Source of the DNA: Myrica gale
Taxonomy: Eukaryota > Streptophyta > Magnoliopsida > Fagales > Myricaceae
Assembly: GCA_963930655.1 (NCBI GenBank)
Contig: OZ005603.1
Coordinates: 13,787,001 to 13,851,000, forward strand
Direction: 5' to 3'
Length of the DNA stretch: 64,000 bases
Shown here: in pieces, positions 1-12,069 of the stretch
Position numbering within the stretch: the first letter of the stretch is position 1
How the letters are laid out: the number at the start of each line of letters is the position of its first letter
Position numbers and translations under genes: made by a program
Notes under the pieces: model-generated
The model's input: the letters and a program-made list of their open reading frames with translations, nothing else
What the model was told of the DNA's origin: nothing
Database searches by the model: none

Positions 1-2911
1 TAAACTTTCTTGATAATTTGAAGATATAATATGTCGAAGTTAATAGTGTGGCCAAAAGGGTGATAATTCAGGTAAAACTTATGTTTCCCTTTATTCCTAG
101 CTAGTTTCTAATTTGTACACATAGAGTTCTGATTTTGGTGGCAAGATTATTTTAATCTGAGGGTATCCTTTTCACATTGCATACACAGTAATTGGATTAG
201 TGAATCTAGGATATAACATTCTTTGACCTTTGTGACGTTCTTTTAGGAGTCCCATAATGTTACATGTATTTCCTTCTAAAACCAAACCTTTTCCAAAAAT
301 TTCTCAAAGAGGAATATTCATTGCACCCCAAGTTATAGGGGGCAATATCAAAGGGCTGTTCATTATTATACTTTTTGCTACATTGAACTCCCAAGCTTCA
401 AAATTTTTTTTCAACATGCAATCTTAGTTAAATATTCGGCTACGTAAATTAATGAGAAATGGATCATATTAGTTTTAAGGGTCAGATTAACACTAATTTA
501 ACATTGCCCCATAGTTTGGAATAAAAAAAAACATTAAACAATTTTCCTTCTCTAATCAGTGAAATATTGTACCCACCATTTATTGGAATTAAGAAAAAGA
601 ATGTGGTTTGGATGGTGGAAAAATCAGCAAGCCCCTTGTACTTGATATTGTTTATATTAGTAAAGGGTACAGTGAACCTAAGTGATAGGTTTGTGCTCAA
701 GAAAGGGAGACCGCCCTCCAAGCTAAGTATTGATCAAGGGCCGATAACTAACAAGTATTATGAGCACCATGAGAAAAAGGTGAACCGAACCATGTTTTAG
801 GAGTGTAATAAATAACCCAGGATCCTACACGAACAACCAGTTTTAAGAGCGGAACTTGAGCCTTATGCTTAATATTAGGAAAATCTTCAGTTTTAGGCTT
901 TAGTCCCTAAACCATCATCCAAATGTGAACTTCAAATTTCATCACATTTAGTCACAAAATTACCAAAATAAATCAATGTTGGTGTTCCAGTAAGATTCTA
1001 CTGATTGTAATATATAGAAAATAGGCTATACGACATAATATTAACGGTAAGATGTTATGAAAGGGCGAACAATTATGCATTTTGGTAGTTTGGGGGCTAA
1101 ATGTGATGAAATTCATAGTTGTGACTAGTAAATGATATTTGAATGGTAGTTCGGATACTAGAAGTGAAAATTCTCCTATTATAAAGCAGACCACAAAGGC
1201 AATAACTCGATGGTTGAAAGGACAAACTTTCACTCTTAGATGGACCGTAACCAGTGGATGGGCATAAATTCGAATCCTACAACTTACGTGCAAGTTCTTG
1301 ACTTAAATGATACTAAGACTATAATGTCGATTCAAGTGTTCGAGTTTTGTTGTTGCGCTTCTGGCCCAATCAATGCGCTTCGTAATTATGTTAGGTCCCG
1401 TTCAAGTTCGGTGCATAAAGATTGTGTGTAATGAATTTCTATCGTTACAAAAAAATTACATATATATTATAAAAGTAAATCATATGGTTTGAAACTGTTC
1501 ACCAAGTAGTGCTAATTTCTCCATTTGTAGAATGGCTCTTTCAAATATTGAAATTTGTGTTTACTGATAAGTTGTGGACAATGGATTCAATACCTCCCAA
1601 GTTTTGCAGGCAAGCTGTGTTTGTCAGCTGAATTGTCAATATTGAATCGCTAGCTTAACTTCGCGAGGCAAGAGCTGCTAACTTCAGCTTATAACATCTC
1701 TCTCTTCTTTCCTATGCACTTGTTTCTCTTTTTATTTCCACTTTTCGAAACTTGAAATCTACGGCACAACTTTATTGTTTATCTAATAAAATCCTAACAC
1801 TCCCCTCACCTCATGTACGGTCTACCTTAATATTTTACTTGAAATGGGACCCTTTCATCTATGTCGATTCATTTCACTAAAAGCATTACAAAATAACGTG
1901 GCAATACCTGAAAATCATAAAAGTAATCTTAATTTATATGCCCTTGTTCCCCCTCCAACAGACAAATATGAGAAATCAAATCTCAGACCAAAATATTAAT
2001 ACCAAAAATTGAAGGGTAGATAAATAAAGAATCCAAAATAAATACACTTCGAGAACATACAAAAATATTTTGACCAAATCATGATTGTTATAGTCAGCCA
2101 TAGTCTGCCATGAGCATTCTGTAGCATGAGGGCAAGGTTGCATGATGAGGCCGTACATTTTTGGTGAGCCTCAAGTAAGGCTTGAGCTTTAAGAATATGT
2201 TATATCAACCAGTGTATAGGTACCACAAATAACTGAGTTGGCCAATCAGACCTTTGGTAGGGGAAGAATCGATAAGGGCAAACCATTGTTCTCTCTATTT
2301 TCTCTACTACCAGTAGTCTACAGGCAAAATGATACCCATCACTTACAGCATCTCTTATACTAGATTAAGGTTGCCATTTTCCTATTCAAGAACCAAAAAT
2401 GCATCCCCTGTTGGCAAGAAAATTAACAAACTAGGGAAGAACAACCAGATAAAGAGGAAAAAAGGTGCCCTAAAAGGGTGAAGAAAACCTGCATGAAACC
2501 AGTGGTTGGTTAACATCAATCAGCAACCGATTTCATGGTAAACTTGAGAAATTCGAGGAGAAAAACAACTAATTACACATATTAAGAAATAGAGTAACTA
2601 AATTGATCATGCAGCCTGAAACAACCAGAATTGCAGAAAGTTCATATCAACCGCAGCCACGTAATAACTACCTTTTCCAGGCAAGTGAGAGAAAGCATAT
2701 GATGATGGAAAAACAAAAGAGCACACCAGTCCGGATAAAATAGGGACCACCTTGGCCTTCATTTTGGTTTCCAGGAAATGTTGAGTAAATAGTAAAACAC
2801 CATCATTATCATTATTCAGTAGTATATACACATGATATTCATAGCTTCTGAATTTGAAAAAGTTTTCTAGGAAAGGCACAAGTGGCTCCATGAAAATATT
2901 AACAAAGAAGA
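1..2911. other. Intergenic, no gene recognised
   Basis: AT-rich sequence with only short, unrelated open frames. No splice-consistent coding series, tRNA or clear transposon end was seen. It lies 3' of the F-box/FBD gene fragment that ends at 2912, so part of the right side may be its 3' flank. Confidence 0.5.
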
Positions 2912-3265
2912 TCACACAAGCACTACATTAGTCATGCACGGCACCTCTGAACTGAGAATTTCAAAAACTAGCTCTCCCTTGATTTTAGGTTTCTCCCATT
3001 CGCCCCAGTCCATAATCGAACGTTCACCGTGTCCTGCATAGAGTGATGTCCATCGGTCGATGATCATCTTCTCAAGAGCAATAGCATTTTTTAGCAGACA
3101 TACGGCAAGGTCAAATTCCACCGGATAACCACAAAAAGCATGTAGTTCCACTTCTTTAAGGTGCTGATGTCGACAGTATTCCTTAAGCGGTATGTTTTTG
3201 TGCTTTATGTACTCTGCAGCTTCAGCTATCTTTCTTTCACCTTTTTCATTGAAGGCAAGATGGAG
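2912..3265 (-). CDS. F-box/FBD/LRR-type protein, last exon only
   Basis: On the minus strand an acceptor AG (3266-3267) opens a frame of about 117 codons ending in TGA at 2912. The peptide resembles the C-terminal region of plant F-box/FBD/LRR proteins: a helical stretch (IAEAAEYIKHKNIPLKEYC), then HLKEVELHAFCGYPVEFDLA and LLKNAIALEKMIIDR. That pattern is the FBD motif in which strands are followed by 'ELA..LLENA..LEKMIID'. Family members act as substrate receptors of SCF ubiquitin ligases. I could not find the N-terminal F-box or the LRR exons in the 2 kb upstream (3266-5400), so this may be the tail of a gene with long introns or a truncated relic. The frame itself has no internal stop. Assignment rests on motif resemblance only. 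Confidence 0.6.
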   Translation of the reverse strand, partial: LHLAFNEKGERKIAEAAEYIKHKNIPLKEYCRHQHLKEVELHAFCGYPVEFDLAVCLLKNAIALEKMIIDRWTSLYAGHGERSIMDWGEWEKPKIKGELVFEILSSEVPCMTNVVLV

Positions 3266-5425
3266 CTACAAACAAGAGAGCAGAGAAGCAAAAATAATCT
3301 GTTTTCATTTTAAGTAAATTATTCATTTGGACTGACATGTCACAATCAGAGGCATTCGCAAGGCACTCAAACTTGAGAACCAGTAGTTGCACGCATATAA
3401 TGATGTTAGAATCAATCACATGAGTAAGGTCCTCCAATAATCATTACAGTGGGAAGAGAGAAGCCATATACAAAGAACATATAGGATCTTATACATTTTC
3501 AGGGGAAACAAGAATTTCAGTTCAAACGATTTATGCATACTACTTTTGCAGGTGCCAAGAATGAATGACAGTAAGACCCTCCAAAAGCATTGGTACATTA
3601 AAAACCATGTGAGACTGACTTCCAACGGCTAATAATTACTAATGGCATGGAGGATAGATCCCCCGATACCCAATATTTTGCATTTTAAAGTCGGTTTTTG
3701 CAAGATTCTCTCAGATACCAATTGCATCACTAACATGTGTGTCTACCCTCTTATCAGAATTCTGCCCATATATGAATATATAATGTGTAGGAACAATCCT
3801 AAATGTACTTTTGATACAAACCCTGTTTACAGTTGCAGAAGAACAGGTCTAAGGTTCCAAATAGTTACTCAAAGCTACCACTAAGCCAAAGTTTTTTTTT
3901 TTAATGAGCTTTTAACCTAAATTTCTCCCACGCTAGTTGAATTAGTGACCACTATTTTGACTCTCCAATCAAGGATCTTCCCAAAATGTGAATACACGGC
4001 GCACTGAAAAATATATCCTAAACGAATCTCTGAGACAAACCCTTCATAACATCTTTGAAACAAGAGGTCATATCTGCGACAAAAACCAAATGTTTCAGAC
4101 ATGATATAAAGAAAATTGTGCACTGAATCATAGAGGAAACTCGTCTTATTGTGACCTTTAAAAGGAATCCTTCCATTTACTTTGTTATGGAACACCCCAC
4201 ATATACCGAAGTCCAGAATCTCCTCCAAAATATACTCTGGCAGGACACATAAAATGGAGGAACCGGCACCTGTCCCATTCTAACTTTTCCAGTTTGCTCT
4301 CACAGTAAACAAGATATATAAAATGTGCAGAAAGACGAATACAAAGGTTAATTTTTCCCACACATTCATCACTAATGGTAACACCAGAAGAGAGAGTCTT
4401 CCTAAAAATTCAACCACCATCACAGAATCTTCTCATTATAGATCCCTCGATGCTTCTCCGGCTAACTGCCCGGAACTCCTCCCCACCCCCGCCCAACCCA
4501 ACATCAAACCACCATACCTCAAGGGTATTGTTGATCTCTCCATGGGTACCAAGACGTATGTCTACACCAAACACAGAACAATCTTCATGCACATACACTG
4601 TCGGTCCCTCAAAACCTTTGTTGTAGAATCTCCACTACCAGTTGCTACATATCCCACTTGCGGGACTTCACTCTCCACTAGCTTCCCAATCTCGGCAAAA
4701 GATTGCTGACCTCTACCCAGACATGAAGCAAGCTCAATTCATCATATATCTCTTGAACTTTCCCCCTCACTATTCCTATATACTAACTTAGTATATTTTG
4801 CGTCTTCTATTATTTTCTTTTATGGGGTTTTGAGTTGCATTTTGAATGATAATAGAAAACAAAAGGAGAGTCATTGGACTCCACAGGAAGAGAGAGGGGA
4901 AAGGGATGAAACAAACAAAGCAGCGCATAATCACGAATTTAATGGGAGCCCTCAAAATTGACTCCAATAGTCAATCATGAAGGTTAAGCCATCAAGACTG
5001 ATCTAACACAAGTGAGGACAGAGAAGGTGAAGGAGACAGCCAAGAAAAAAAAAGTAGAGCATTGGGTGTTTCCGTTAACAGCAATGGTTAATCATTAACC
5101 GTGTTGTAGTTAGTGATGCATGGCATGACAACAAACTTATCTACGGGTGCATGTTTTCCTCTGTCTTATATACAGTTCAAAATGTGAGTGAATTGGAAAG
5201 GAGACGAATTTTGTGTTGGTTATGTAACTAGAGACAGGATAATGTACAAACAGGGACCAAACACCTGCAAAATGCCATGTTTGAAATAAACCCATGATTT
5301 TTATTCATAGTAGGAGCTACATAAAACTTACAATGTTACATCCGCGTGTCTAATATCTACCACAGCCGAGGTAGAGACAACAACAAAATACATGTCTAAC
5401 ATCCACCAAGCTACATAAACTAATA
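3266..5425. other. No supported gene; possible intron or flank of the FBD gene
   Basis: Short open frames occur on both strands (for example 3917-4228 minus and 4323-4709 plus), but none shows family motifs or matching splice sites. If the FBD exon at 2912 belongs to an intact gene, this stretch must contain its introns and upstream exons, which I could not recognise. Confidence 0.4.
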
Positions 5426-6965
5426 TTAAATTACAATGAACTGCTTTCGGAACCACAGCTGAGGTAAGACAATAACAAAAGAACACCCATGACCCCAAAA
5501 TAACAATCTAAGCCGCTTCTCCATAGCCATATGTATCTGGAGCTTCTCCTTCATAGCCTTCAGCTGGTCCTCCATAGCCTTCAACTGCTCCTCCATAGAC
5601 TTCTGTTTGTGGAGTTGCTCATTCGTTGTGTTTTGTCACTCTTCCACAATCTTCAACTTCTCCTCCATTATCTTCAGCATGCGTAGGAGAGTATCCGGAT
5701 CATCTTCCTCATGTTGATGAGAGGGTGGATCAATCCATTCAAAATCACCTCAGGTCGTGTGCCTCTACAATAAAAACAGTTAAACAACAAACAATCAATG
5801 CTTCAAGTACTCAAAAATCCAAACTGGACATTTTTATGCTTTCTGACCATATTATGTATCTTCTGAATTGAGACTTAGCACTGGACATTAAGTATATATC
5901 TATATTAGCCAACGAATTCTGGAGAGGCTATTAAGTTTACTATGTTTCAGCTAATAGACAAAAGTAAACTTTTTCAAAATCACTGTATATAAGTATATCA
6001 TTTGTTTCAGCCACAGTAGGGGCTTAGTAATGTCCGAGTCTATCATCTGTGGCTCTGTAAGATATGTTATATGTTTTTGACTTTCTCTAAAGTTATGAGT
6101 ATTAACATTGATTTCATGTCCTGTGTAATGTCTTTCTCCAATTTTGTATTGAATTGTACGGGTGAGACTAGTCTGCACTTGCATAGCAGCCCTTCGACAC
6201 CAGCCAATAATTTCTTTTCCCATTCAATACTACAGATGAATAGGAAAATATTTGTTGCATACTTACCAAGAGAGTGCGGTAGCTGATATTTACTAAAAAA
6301 ATAATATTGTGCCAACCCAATAGCAAGGATACGCATAAGCATGTAGCTACAGAACTAATGCACCAGAAATAAAAGATGAATTCAATAGATTTTGGAACAT
6401 TTTCTTAAAGGAGAAAATGAAAGAAGAATATTGTGGCATGTGTATGGTGCCACTGCATCCAAGAATTTCTTTTCCCATTCATTCCAATAGATGAATAGGA
6501 AAACATTTGTTGCATACTTACCAAGAGAGTGCGGCAGCTGATATTTACTCAAAAAAACAAATGTGATAGTGGACAGAGATACTAGCATTAGGACTTGTGA
6601 GCCCGAAAAACAATATTGAGCCAACCCAAGAGTCCAAAAAAGTCAATTTTGTAGTTTAATCTGACAACAATATACTTTTTGCAATAATGATTCAAACAAT
6701 TGCAGTTTAATCCAATAACCAACAATGAAACGTACGAAGCATCCAACATATCCAACAATCACGTTGTACTCACTATGGCAGTAGAATATTGTGGGCAACT
6801 GAAGAATCTTCTTCCTGGATTGAGTTCTATCTTACTGAACCTTACCCAAGGACTACTTCCGCAGAAGCACAGAGGTCTGACGTCCGACACCTTGCCGTCA
6901 CTCATTTCCTGACGTCCAGATCTACCGTCACTCATAGATAAAGCAGATGAGCATCTCTGGGACAT
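5426..6965 (-). pseudogene. GRF zinc-finger protein (At4g04775-like), broken
   Basis: Exon 1 (6965 to about 6777) encodes a GRF zinc-finger half, CFCG then NPGRRFFSCPQY, and ends at a good donor (GTGAGT). The last exon (about 5772-5426) encodes GDFEWIDPP, the distal GRF half, then a strong coiled coil rich in MEEQLKAMEDQLKAMKEKL, then a hydrophobic tail around LLFWGHGCSFVIVLPQLW, and TAA at 5426. This layout (GRF finger, coiled coil, membrane-like tail) is that of the small plant GRF family, which often sits in or near transposons; its function is not established. Two in-frame TGA codons interrupt the last exon: one where the fourth zinc-binding Cys is expected, just before GDFEW, and one in the coiled coil. 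The intervening intron region carries a direct repeat, so it is probably not functional. Confidence 0.65.
6211..6557 (-). repeat. Two direct copies (6211-6300, 6466-6557) in the GRF intron
   Basis: Both copies run from TTTCTTTTCCCATTC to GATATTTACT and are nearly the same. On the minus strand each holds a mini-exon-like unit: acceptor ATCAG, 16 bases, donor GTAAGTATG. The duplication looks like a local tandem event in the intron of the GRF pseudogene. Confidence 0.65.
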
Positions 6966-8152
6966 CAGGACCTGATTTGGGGCAAGACCTGTGGTTTGCT
7001 CGATTTGGGGAAAGAGTGGGAGCTGACCTAACGGAAATGAACATAGGCGAAGAGGTCAATAGGGACATTAGAATGTGAAATTTTTTAAATGACGTGGCGC
7101 GGACAAAATTCATATCAAGTTGTGTTGCTGGCGTGACATGTACAGTGGTCAGAGGAGATGCACCCGGTCATCAAGATGGACAAATGTTCTATTATTATTA
7201 GACATTACGTGGACGAGGTTTAACAAGTCAACAACTTCCGTTAGGTTGTGGATGTAAATTGGATGGAGGGACATGTATGAGAAACATATAAAACCACATG
7301 GACGGAAGGAAAATAAAAATAAAAATCTAGGAACATTTCTAGAAAGAATTAATATCACAAAGACACGTGTTATATTTTAGCCATATATATATAACAATTG
7401 TGCAGGCCATCATACTACAATAAGACAATTAATGTTAAGAATAGGCTAGATAGAAGGTCGGCCCTATCACCTTGAACAATTATGGCTAAAAATAATTGAT
7501 CCGCATGCTGTTCGAATATGATATGTTCTATATTCATTTCTAACATGTAGAGTGTAGTATTAGAGATTTTGTTCATATATGCTATATTGTTCGGTAATAT
7601 TATCGTGAATCTGTCATTGATTTCTTAATTTTATGTGCACCTACGAAAATCTGTACAAAAGTTTTATTTTTGGCATGTTCTTTATACAAAATCGTGAAGA
7701 ATCAATAAAAGTTTCTTTTATTTTCTGCCGTTTGTCTCGCGGCTAGATGTACATTCAGATTGACGTTCGACTAATTGAGATCCATCTCAATTTTTTTTTT
7801 CACGACTTAGAATATTTTTTCTGCTGTTGAATGAGATTTTGTACGTGTTCTTGATTCATGGTAAGAGGAAAGGGAGATTTCCTCTTGTTTGTTATTAATT
7901 TTCCTCCTTTTCAACCATATAAAGAGGAAAGGAGTTCCGGGTCTACCACAAGGCAGCTCGATCGCCTCTCGCTGCCACCGTGGAGGATCTCCTTCACAAG
8001 CCTTCCACAAACCGCCACATACAAAGAATAAAATAGGAATTTACCACCATGTCCTGAGGTGGCTGAATCTCCTTGTTGACTATACACCTCCAAGCTGGGG
8101 AGCGCTAGAAATTGCCCTCAGGTCAGCGAGACAAAGGGTGGCAGCAGCTGCA
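6966..8152. other. Intergenic; no gene recognised
   Basis: Upstream of the GRF pseudogene. The part near 7090-7260 has ACGTGG and CTAACGGAAG-like words common in Mutator-like element ends, but I found no matching inverted partner. Short frames at 7807-8158 show no family motif. Confidence 0.4.
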
Positions 8153-8170
8153 TGTTGAGGCATTCTGTTT

Positions 8171-8753
8171 CTTTTTTTTTTTTAAAAGGGGGGAATAAGT
8201 GGATATATGTATTTCATCATGGAGATCAAAATACAGCGGAGATTGCTCTAACGGGTGAGCCAGACCCTCAACAGAGGCAGCATCCCAACAAGCACAGCCA
8301 AATGGCGGTACAAGGCGCATGTGCACCGACCCAGAGCCAACCGTACAAAAAGGAAATAAAACAACAAAATCAGAAATAAACTCCGAAAGGAGGTGGCGGA
8401 GCAGGTCGGAGGAGGGAAAAATGTGGCGCTGGACCATAGCAAAGCAAATTGCCAAGAGACTTTGAAGCTCACTGTGGGAGGCGTGTCCTTCGAAAACCAC
8501 CGGAAACGGCCCAAACAGGCGGAGAGGGAATCGGGCGTGTGGGCGCGCTTGAGACAACATGTGCCAACAGATCATTGACGGAGAGGGGTAGATCGGAGAG
8601 CCTAAAGGAGGAGACGCAAGCCCAAGGGCACGTGGTTAAGAGACCACCCAAAATGTCGAGATCTGTTCTCCAAAGCCACCGGAGCTGAGGTGGAAGGGGA
8701 AGGTTTTCTAGAGAAAAGGTGCTTCCTATCTCTCTAGAAACGAGTCAGAGGTT
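8171..8753 (-). mobile_element. LINE-like non-LTR retroposon, short copy, with 18-bp target duplication
   Basis: The insert is flanked by 18-bp direct repeats differing at one base: 8153-8170 and 8754-8771, both of the form TGTTGAGGCAYTCTGTTT. Immediately inside the left repeat is a run of T (8172-8184), the complement of a poly(A) tail, so the element is on the minus strand. A long target duplication plus a terminal A tract is the mark of target-primed reverse transcription by LINE machinery. No reverse transcriptase is present in 583 bp. It is either a strongly truncated or internally deleted LINE, or a SINE-like or processed copy. Its GC content is clearly above the flanks. Confidence 0.75.
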
Positions 8754-8771
8754 TGTTGAGGCACTCTGTTT

Positions 8772-9611
8772 GATTTGCCCTCGAGTATTGATCTCGGTTA
8801 TCCATCCTGTCAAAAAAATATATATCATTTTGTATTTTTTATTGAAATATCTATTTTTAAAAAGATTATTTTTTCTAGAATTTCTTTCTTATTCTATGAT
8901 ATGATATTTATGTGGATCAAAATAGATTCTTTTAAGAAGTTATGAAGTTGCGATCATTGGAATTTTTTTAACAGTAGTCACAACATCCTAAATCAAGTTG
9001 ATAATCATGTACGGTAATTAAACTTCATTAAGTTTATTGACATTTAAATTGTGATGAAATCATTAAGAGAAAACTTCACTTTATCCCCCTAACTTAGCCT
9101 GTATATCATATCTACGTGCCATATCAGACTATAGACATACGGTAAATGTCAGACTATAGCCATATGGTAAATGTCAGTGATAGGATAGAAGATCTCTATC
9201 ACTCTCAAGTCACGTGTATCTTCTTTTTCAAAGTTCAAATACTTAGAAAAATCGTGGTTAAAGAAGGTATGTCGATTCAAATTCCACATCGTATAATGTG
9301 CTCATATGTTTTAAATTCATTTCTAACAAAATTATATCCCATCACACGTTTTTGCATCAAAATCAAGGTCAAAAGTCATGAATTATGTATATATTTCTAA
9401 AAGTAGTATAAGGACTAGTGTTGCGTTGCATGGCACACAATTAGTGTCATGCATCGGGGTGACCAACCGGCCTGACCGATCAAACCCGCGTGCTGACCGA
9501 TCCAATTCAGAAGGCAGCACAACGTAAGAAATATTTCAATTATCAGTAAATGTTCTGTAATTAAATAGGACCCTAACGGATATGACAAGATTTTATGGTA
9601 ATGTAAGCGCA
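8772..9611. other. AT-rich spacer
   Basis: No gene, RNA or element end is recognised. A short near-repeat (TATAGaCATAYGGTAAATGTCAG type) occurs near 9130-9175. Confidence 0.4.
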
Positions 9612-9672
9612 GGAATGGCGCTGGATGAGTCTTGAATGCATCATCTTTACTCACTCCAACAAGCACTGCACA
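9612..9672 (-). pseudogene. Alcohol dehydrogenase fragment (late exon)
   Basis: On the minus strand, 9669-9622 reads AVLVGVSKDDAFKTHP, matching the segment of plant class-P alcohol dehydrogenases that follows the conserved 'ECVHDGWG' block (usual form VAVLVGVPxKDDAFKTHP). The following sequence loses similarity (expected 'NLLNERTLKGT'), and no other late exon is nearby. It is a relic of about 16 residues. Together with the micro-exon at 10995-11041, same strand and same gene order, it suggests a once complete ADH gene that has mostly decayed or been deleted. Confidence 0.6.
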
Positions 9673-10994
9673 TCATCATATTTACTGACTGCAGCAATGG
9701 AGTTTCAAGTGCCTCGGCCCCTGAATCAAGAAAGTCAATCAGTGAAGGTCCAACACTCTGATTATTAGAACATTAGGAGGATCATCTCACATTGATTTGC
9801 TGTCAACTGTGCATATGCTGCCTTACAAAATAGACTATATCTGTCTCGGGAAGAGAGATGAAGCATTGTTACACTAATGTAAAAGAAAATAATTGTAAAA
9901 AAGACATTATTGCTAAAGCTTAATCAAGCAAAGACTCAGATAAAGGAACATACATGATCCAATTTCATTCACAGTCTCTGCAGCATCATTCAGAGGATAA
10001 CTGGGAACAGAAAGGAAATTAAGGTAAGACCATTAATTAACTCAATTTGGAATGATGAACATCTCCAACCAATAAATATTAGTCTCGTGTAATTAATAGA
10101 GAAACTCAAAAAATTTAGGAGATAAGGACCAATATGCGTGATGATCTAACAAATTCAAGAACTGCAAATACTTGGTACCTATGAACATTACTGGTAGCAC
10201 AACCTTGTAATCAACAAGCTCAAAATCTATCAATGTTCTTCACTAGATATGAGCAAGCAATCATAAACACCCTCTCCAATCGTTGTTTCTAAATTCATGG
10301 CCACATTATGCAGAAGCACTAACAGCCAGCTGTTGTTTATTTTATCTGAACAATCATCTAGGACTGAATCACCACTTTCAACTGGCAGTTGATCCACTGA
10401 CGATTAATAATCACACTAGATTGAAACATTATTAAAAATCACACTTATAATGAACTAATTAAGATCTTTACAACTTTTCCAAACCCGTAAACATAATCTA
10501 CATAATCAAGAATGGGTTTTATGCCACTGCCCACTAATCTTTAGTTTATACCATATGCAACCAATCCCATCCAGAATTAGAAACACAAAATACATCAAGT
10601 GTCATCGAAAACCCAAACAATCTTTCATCATTCCCAACCCTTTCCATGGAATTCCCACAAATTCCAATGATCCAACAGATCAAATGCACAGGAAAATGAA
10701 CTCCATGAAAAACTTAAAAATTCAATTCCACCCTATATCTAACTGGCCCAACCCAGCTCCTAATTTTGCAAGTGTATTTTGCACATGTATTTAGGAAGAC
10801 ACTATCACTGGCTGAATGCCTGACCAAAGCACTGGCCAGCAGAGTCCTCGAATGACATGCAAGATGCCTGGGTGCCAAAAAAATGTGGAGGTACCAACAA
10901 AGTGGTAGATAGAAGAATTCTGGAAATAAACATATAGTATCACTGAGTAAGGATTATATCAACTACTCAAGTTTTCTGTGCTGATTATACATAC
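9673..10994. other. Spacer between two ADH relics
   Basis: In an intact ADH gene this interval would hold the zinc-binding and Rossmann-fold exons. I searched the minus strand by eye for PGDHVLPVF, CGISTG and GLGAVGLAAAEG-like blocks and found none. Confidence 0.45.
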
Positions 10995-11041
10995 CCTCCA
11001 GCTCCGTGACCAAATATGCGAGGAAACAGTGGTGTCTGCCC
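10995..11041 (-). pseudogene. Alcohol dehydrogenase micro-exon with intact splice sites
   Basis: A 47-bp exon reads GQTPLFPRIFGHGAGG. It is preceded by an acceptor (TTGCAG, plus positions 11042-11047) and followed by a GTATG donor. It corresponds to the short ADH exon carrying FPRIFGHEAGG, whose His binds the catalytic zinc. Here the following Glu is replaced by Gly, in a position highly conserved in functional enzymes. No upstream exon ending in 'SLCHTDVYFWEAK' was found, so I call it a relic. Splicing into the transcript that starts at 12069 (same strand) is conceivable but unproven. Confidence 0.6.
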
Positions 11042-11853
11042 CTGCAATTACAAAGGAACCTACAAAGTGAATAAAGGCTCAACTACACAAATCCCATTCA
11101 CACATGTCGAAAGGTTGCTAATCCTTATTTAGATATACATAGCAGAAAAAAGTAATGAAATGGGGCAAAACTTTAAAGGATTTTGTTTTCCATTTCAAAG
11201 AACCAATAAAAAACAAAATACCGAGGAAAGAATTATTTATAAAACCACAAAATTTGTCCTTTGCAGACTTGCAGTAATCAAATTTGTATGAAATCATTTG
11301 CAGAATATGGCTTCCCACACAACCGGGTATGGTAGAGCCACTGACTCAGATAGAAAAATACTAGTAACTTGCAAAATTTCCAGGTGGGCACAAAAAAACC
11401 AGAGCATCATATATAGAGGTTAGTCCCAAAAGAACAAAAAAACAAGACAAGTTGAATACAGGACATGATCACAACGAAACGTTCTAAGCCAATCTCAATC
11501 GCCACAACTTTTCAGCCACCAAACAATCACAACGAAAAAATTAGTTACAAAAGCTACAAAAAAGAGAGAGAGAATCAAACCTTGCAATTTGAAATTAACT
11601 CAGTGACCACTTAAAGCTAAGCCTCAAATGCAATTTGATTCTTCTACGCGAAAATGGAAAAAAGGTTAAAGGCACAGATTCCACAAAATGCATGTGAAGG
11701 CTTCGAACAAGGGGAAAATTGTACTGAAATAGAAAAGGAAGAAGGAAACTTGAAGACATTGAACTTTCCCAGATTAACACCCAAATCGCAAGAGTAAATC
11801 ATATTCACAGGATACAACAAAATATCCAATATCCTCACCTCCACTTTTATCCT

Positions 11854-12069
11854 TCAGCAATTAAAGGTATCATTTAGAAAAAAAGGGGCTCGTAGAATCA
11901 GGTGGGCACCCCCAGTCAGTCTATGCAAATTCAACTTCACGACAGTGTCCGCAAACAGACAAGTATCTTCGTCAGTGTTCCCCTCCGGCACATCCACACG
12001 GTACGATTCCAGAACGACCGTCCAGATCTTGCCGTCGCGCTCGAGTCGGTGCACCGTCGTGATGGCCAT
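11854..12069 (-). CDS. Unidentified gene, probable first exon (proximal copy)
   Basis: The minus-strand ATG at 12069 opens a frame beginning [19 protein letters not shown], followed by a polar stretch with [18 protein letters not shown] (about residues 29-46). The frame runs to a stop at 11854, but coding character ends around K46, so a donor nearby is likely. The GC-rich, CpG-rich context, a TATA-like TTATACAATAAAA (complement of about 12161-12174), a pyrimidine-rich leader with CTCTCTCCC, and the start context ATTCCCATGGCC all fit a plant promoter and 5' leader. I do not recognise the family. Downstream exons are unknown; the same-strand ADH micro-exon at 11041 is the only candidate seen. 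The exon and promoter are exactly duplicated upstream (ATG at 12367). Confidence 0.45.
   Translation of the reverse strand: MAITTVHRLERDGKIWTVVLESYRVDVPEGNTDEDTCLFADTVVKLNLHRLTGGAHLILRAPFFLNDTFNC

Noticed and set aside
1260-1290. Possible tRNA T-loop (AAATTCGAATCC)
   Set aside because: No matching acceptor stem, D-loop or anticodon arm around it.
4323-4709. 128-codon plus-strand frame
   Set aside because: Overlaps two other frames, no motif, and sits where introns of the opposite-strand FBD gene would be.
8123-8575. 150-codon minus-strand frame
   Set aside because: It lies inside the retroposon with an A tract and 18-bp duplication, with no protein-family motif; it follows from the local GC content.
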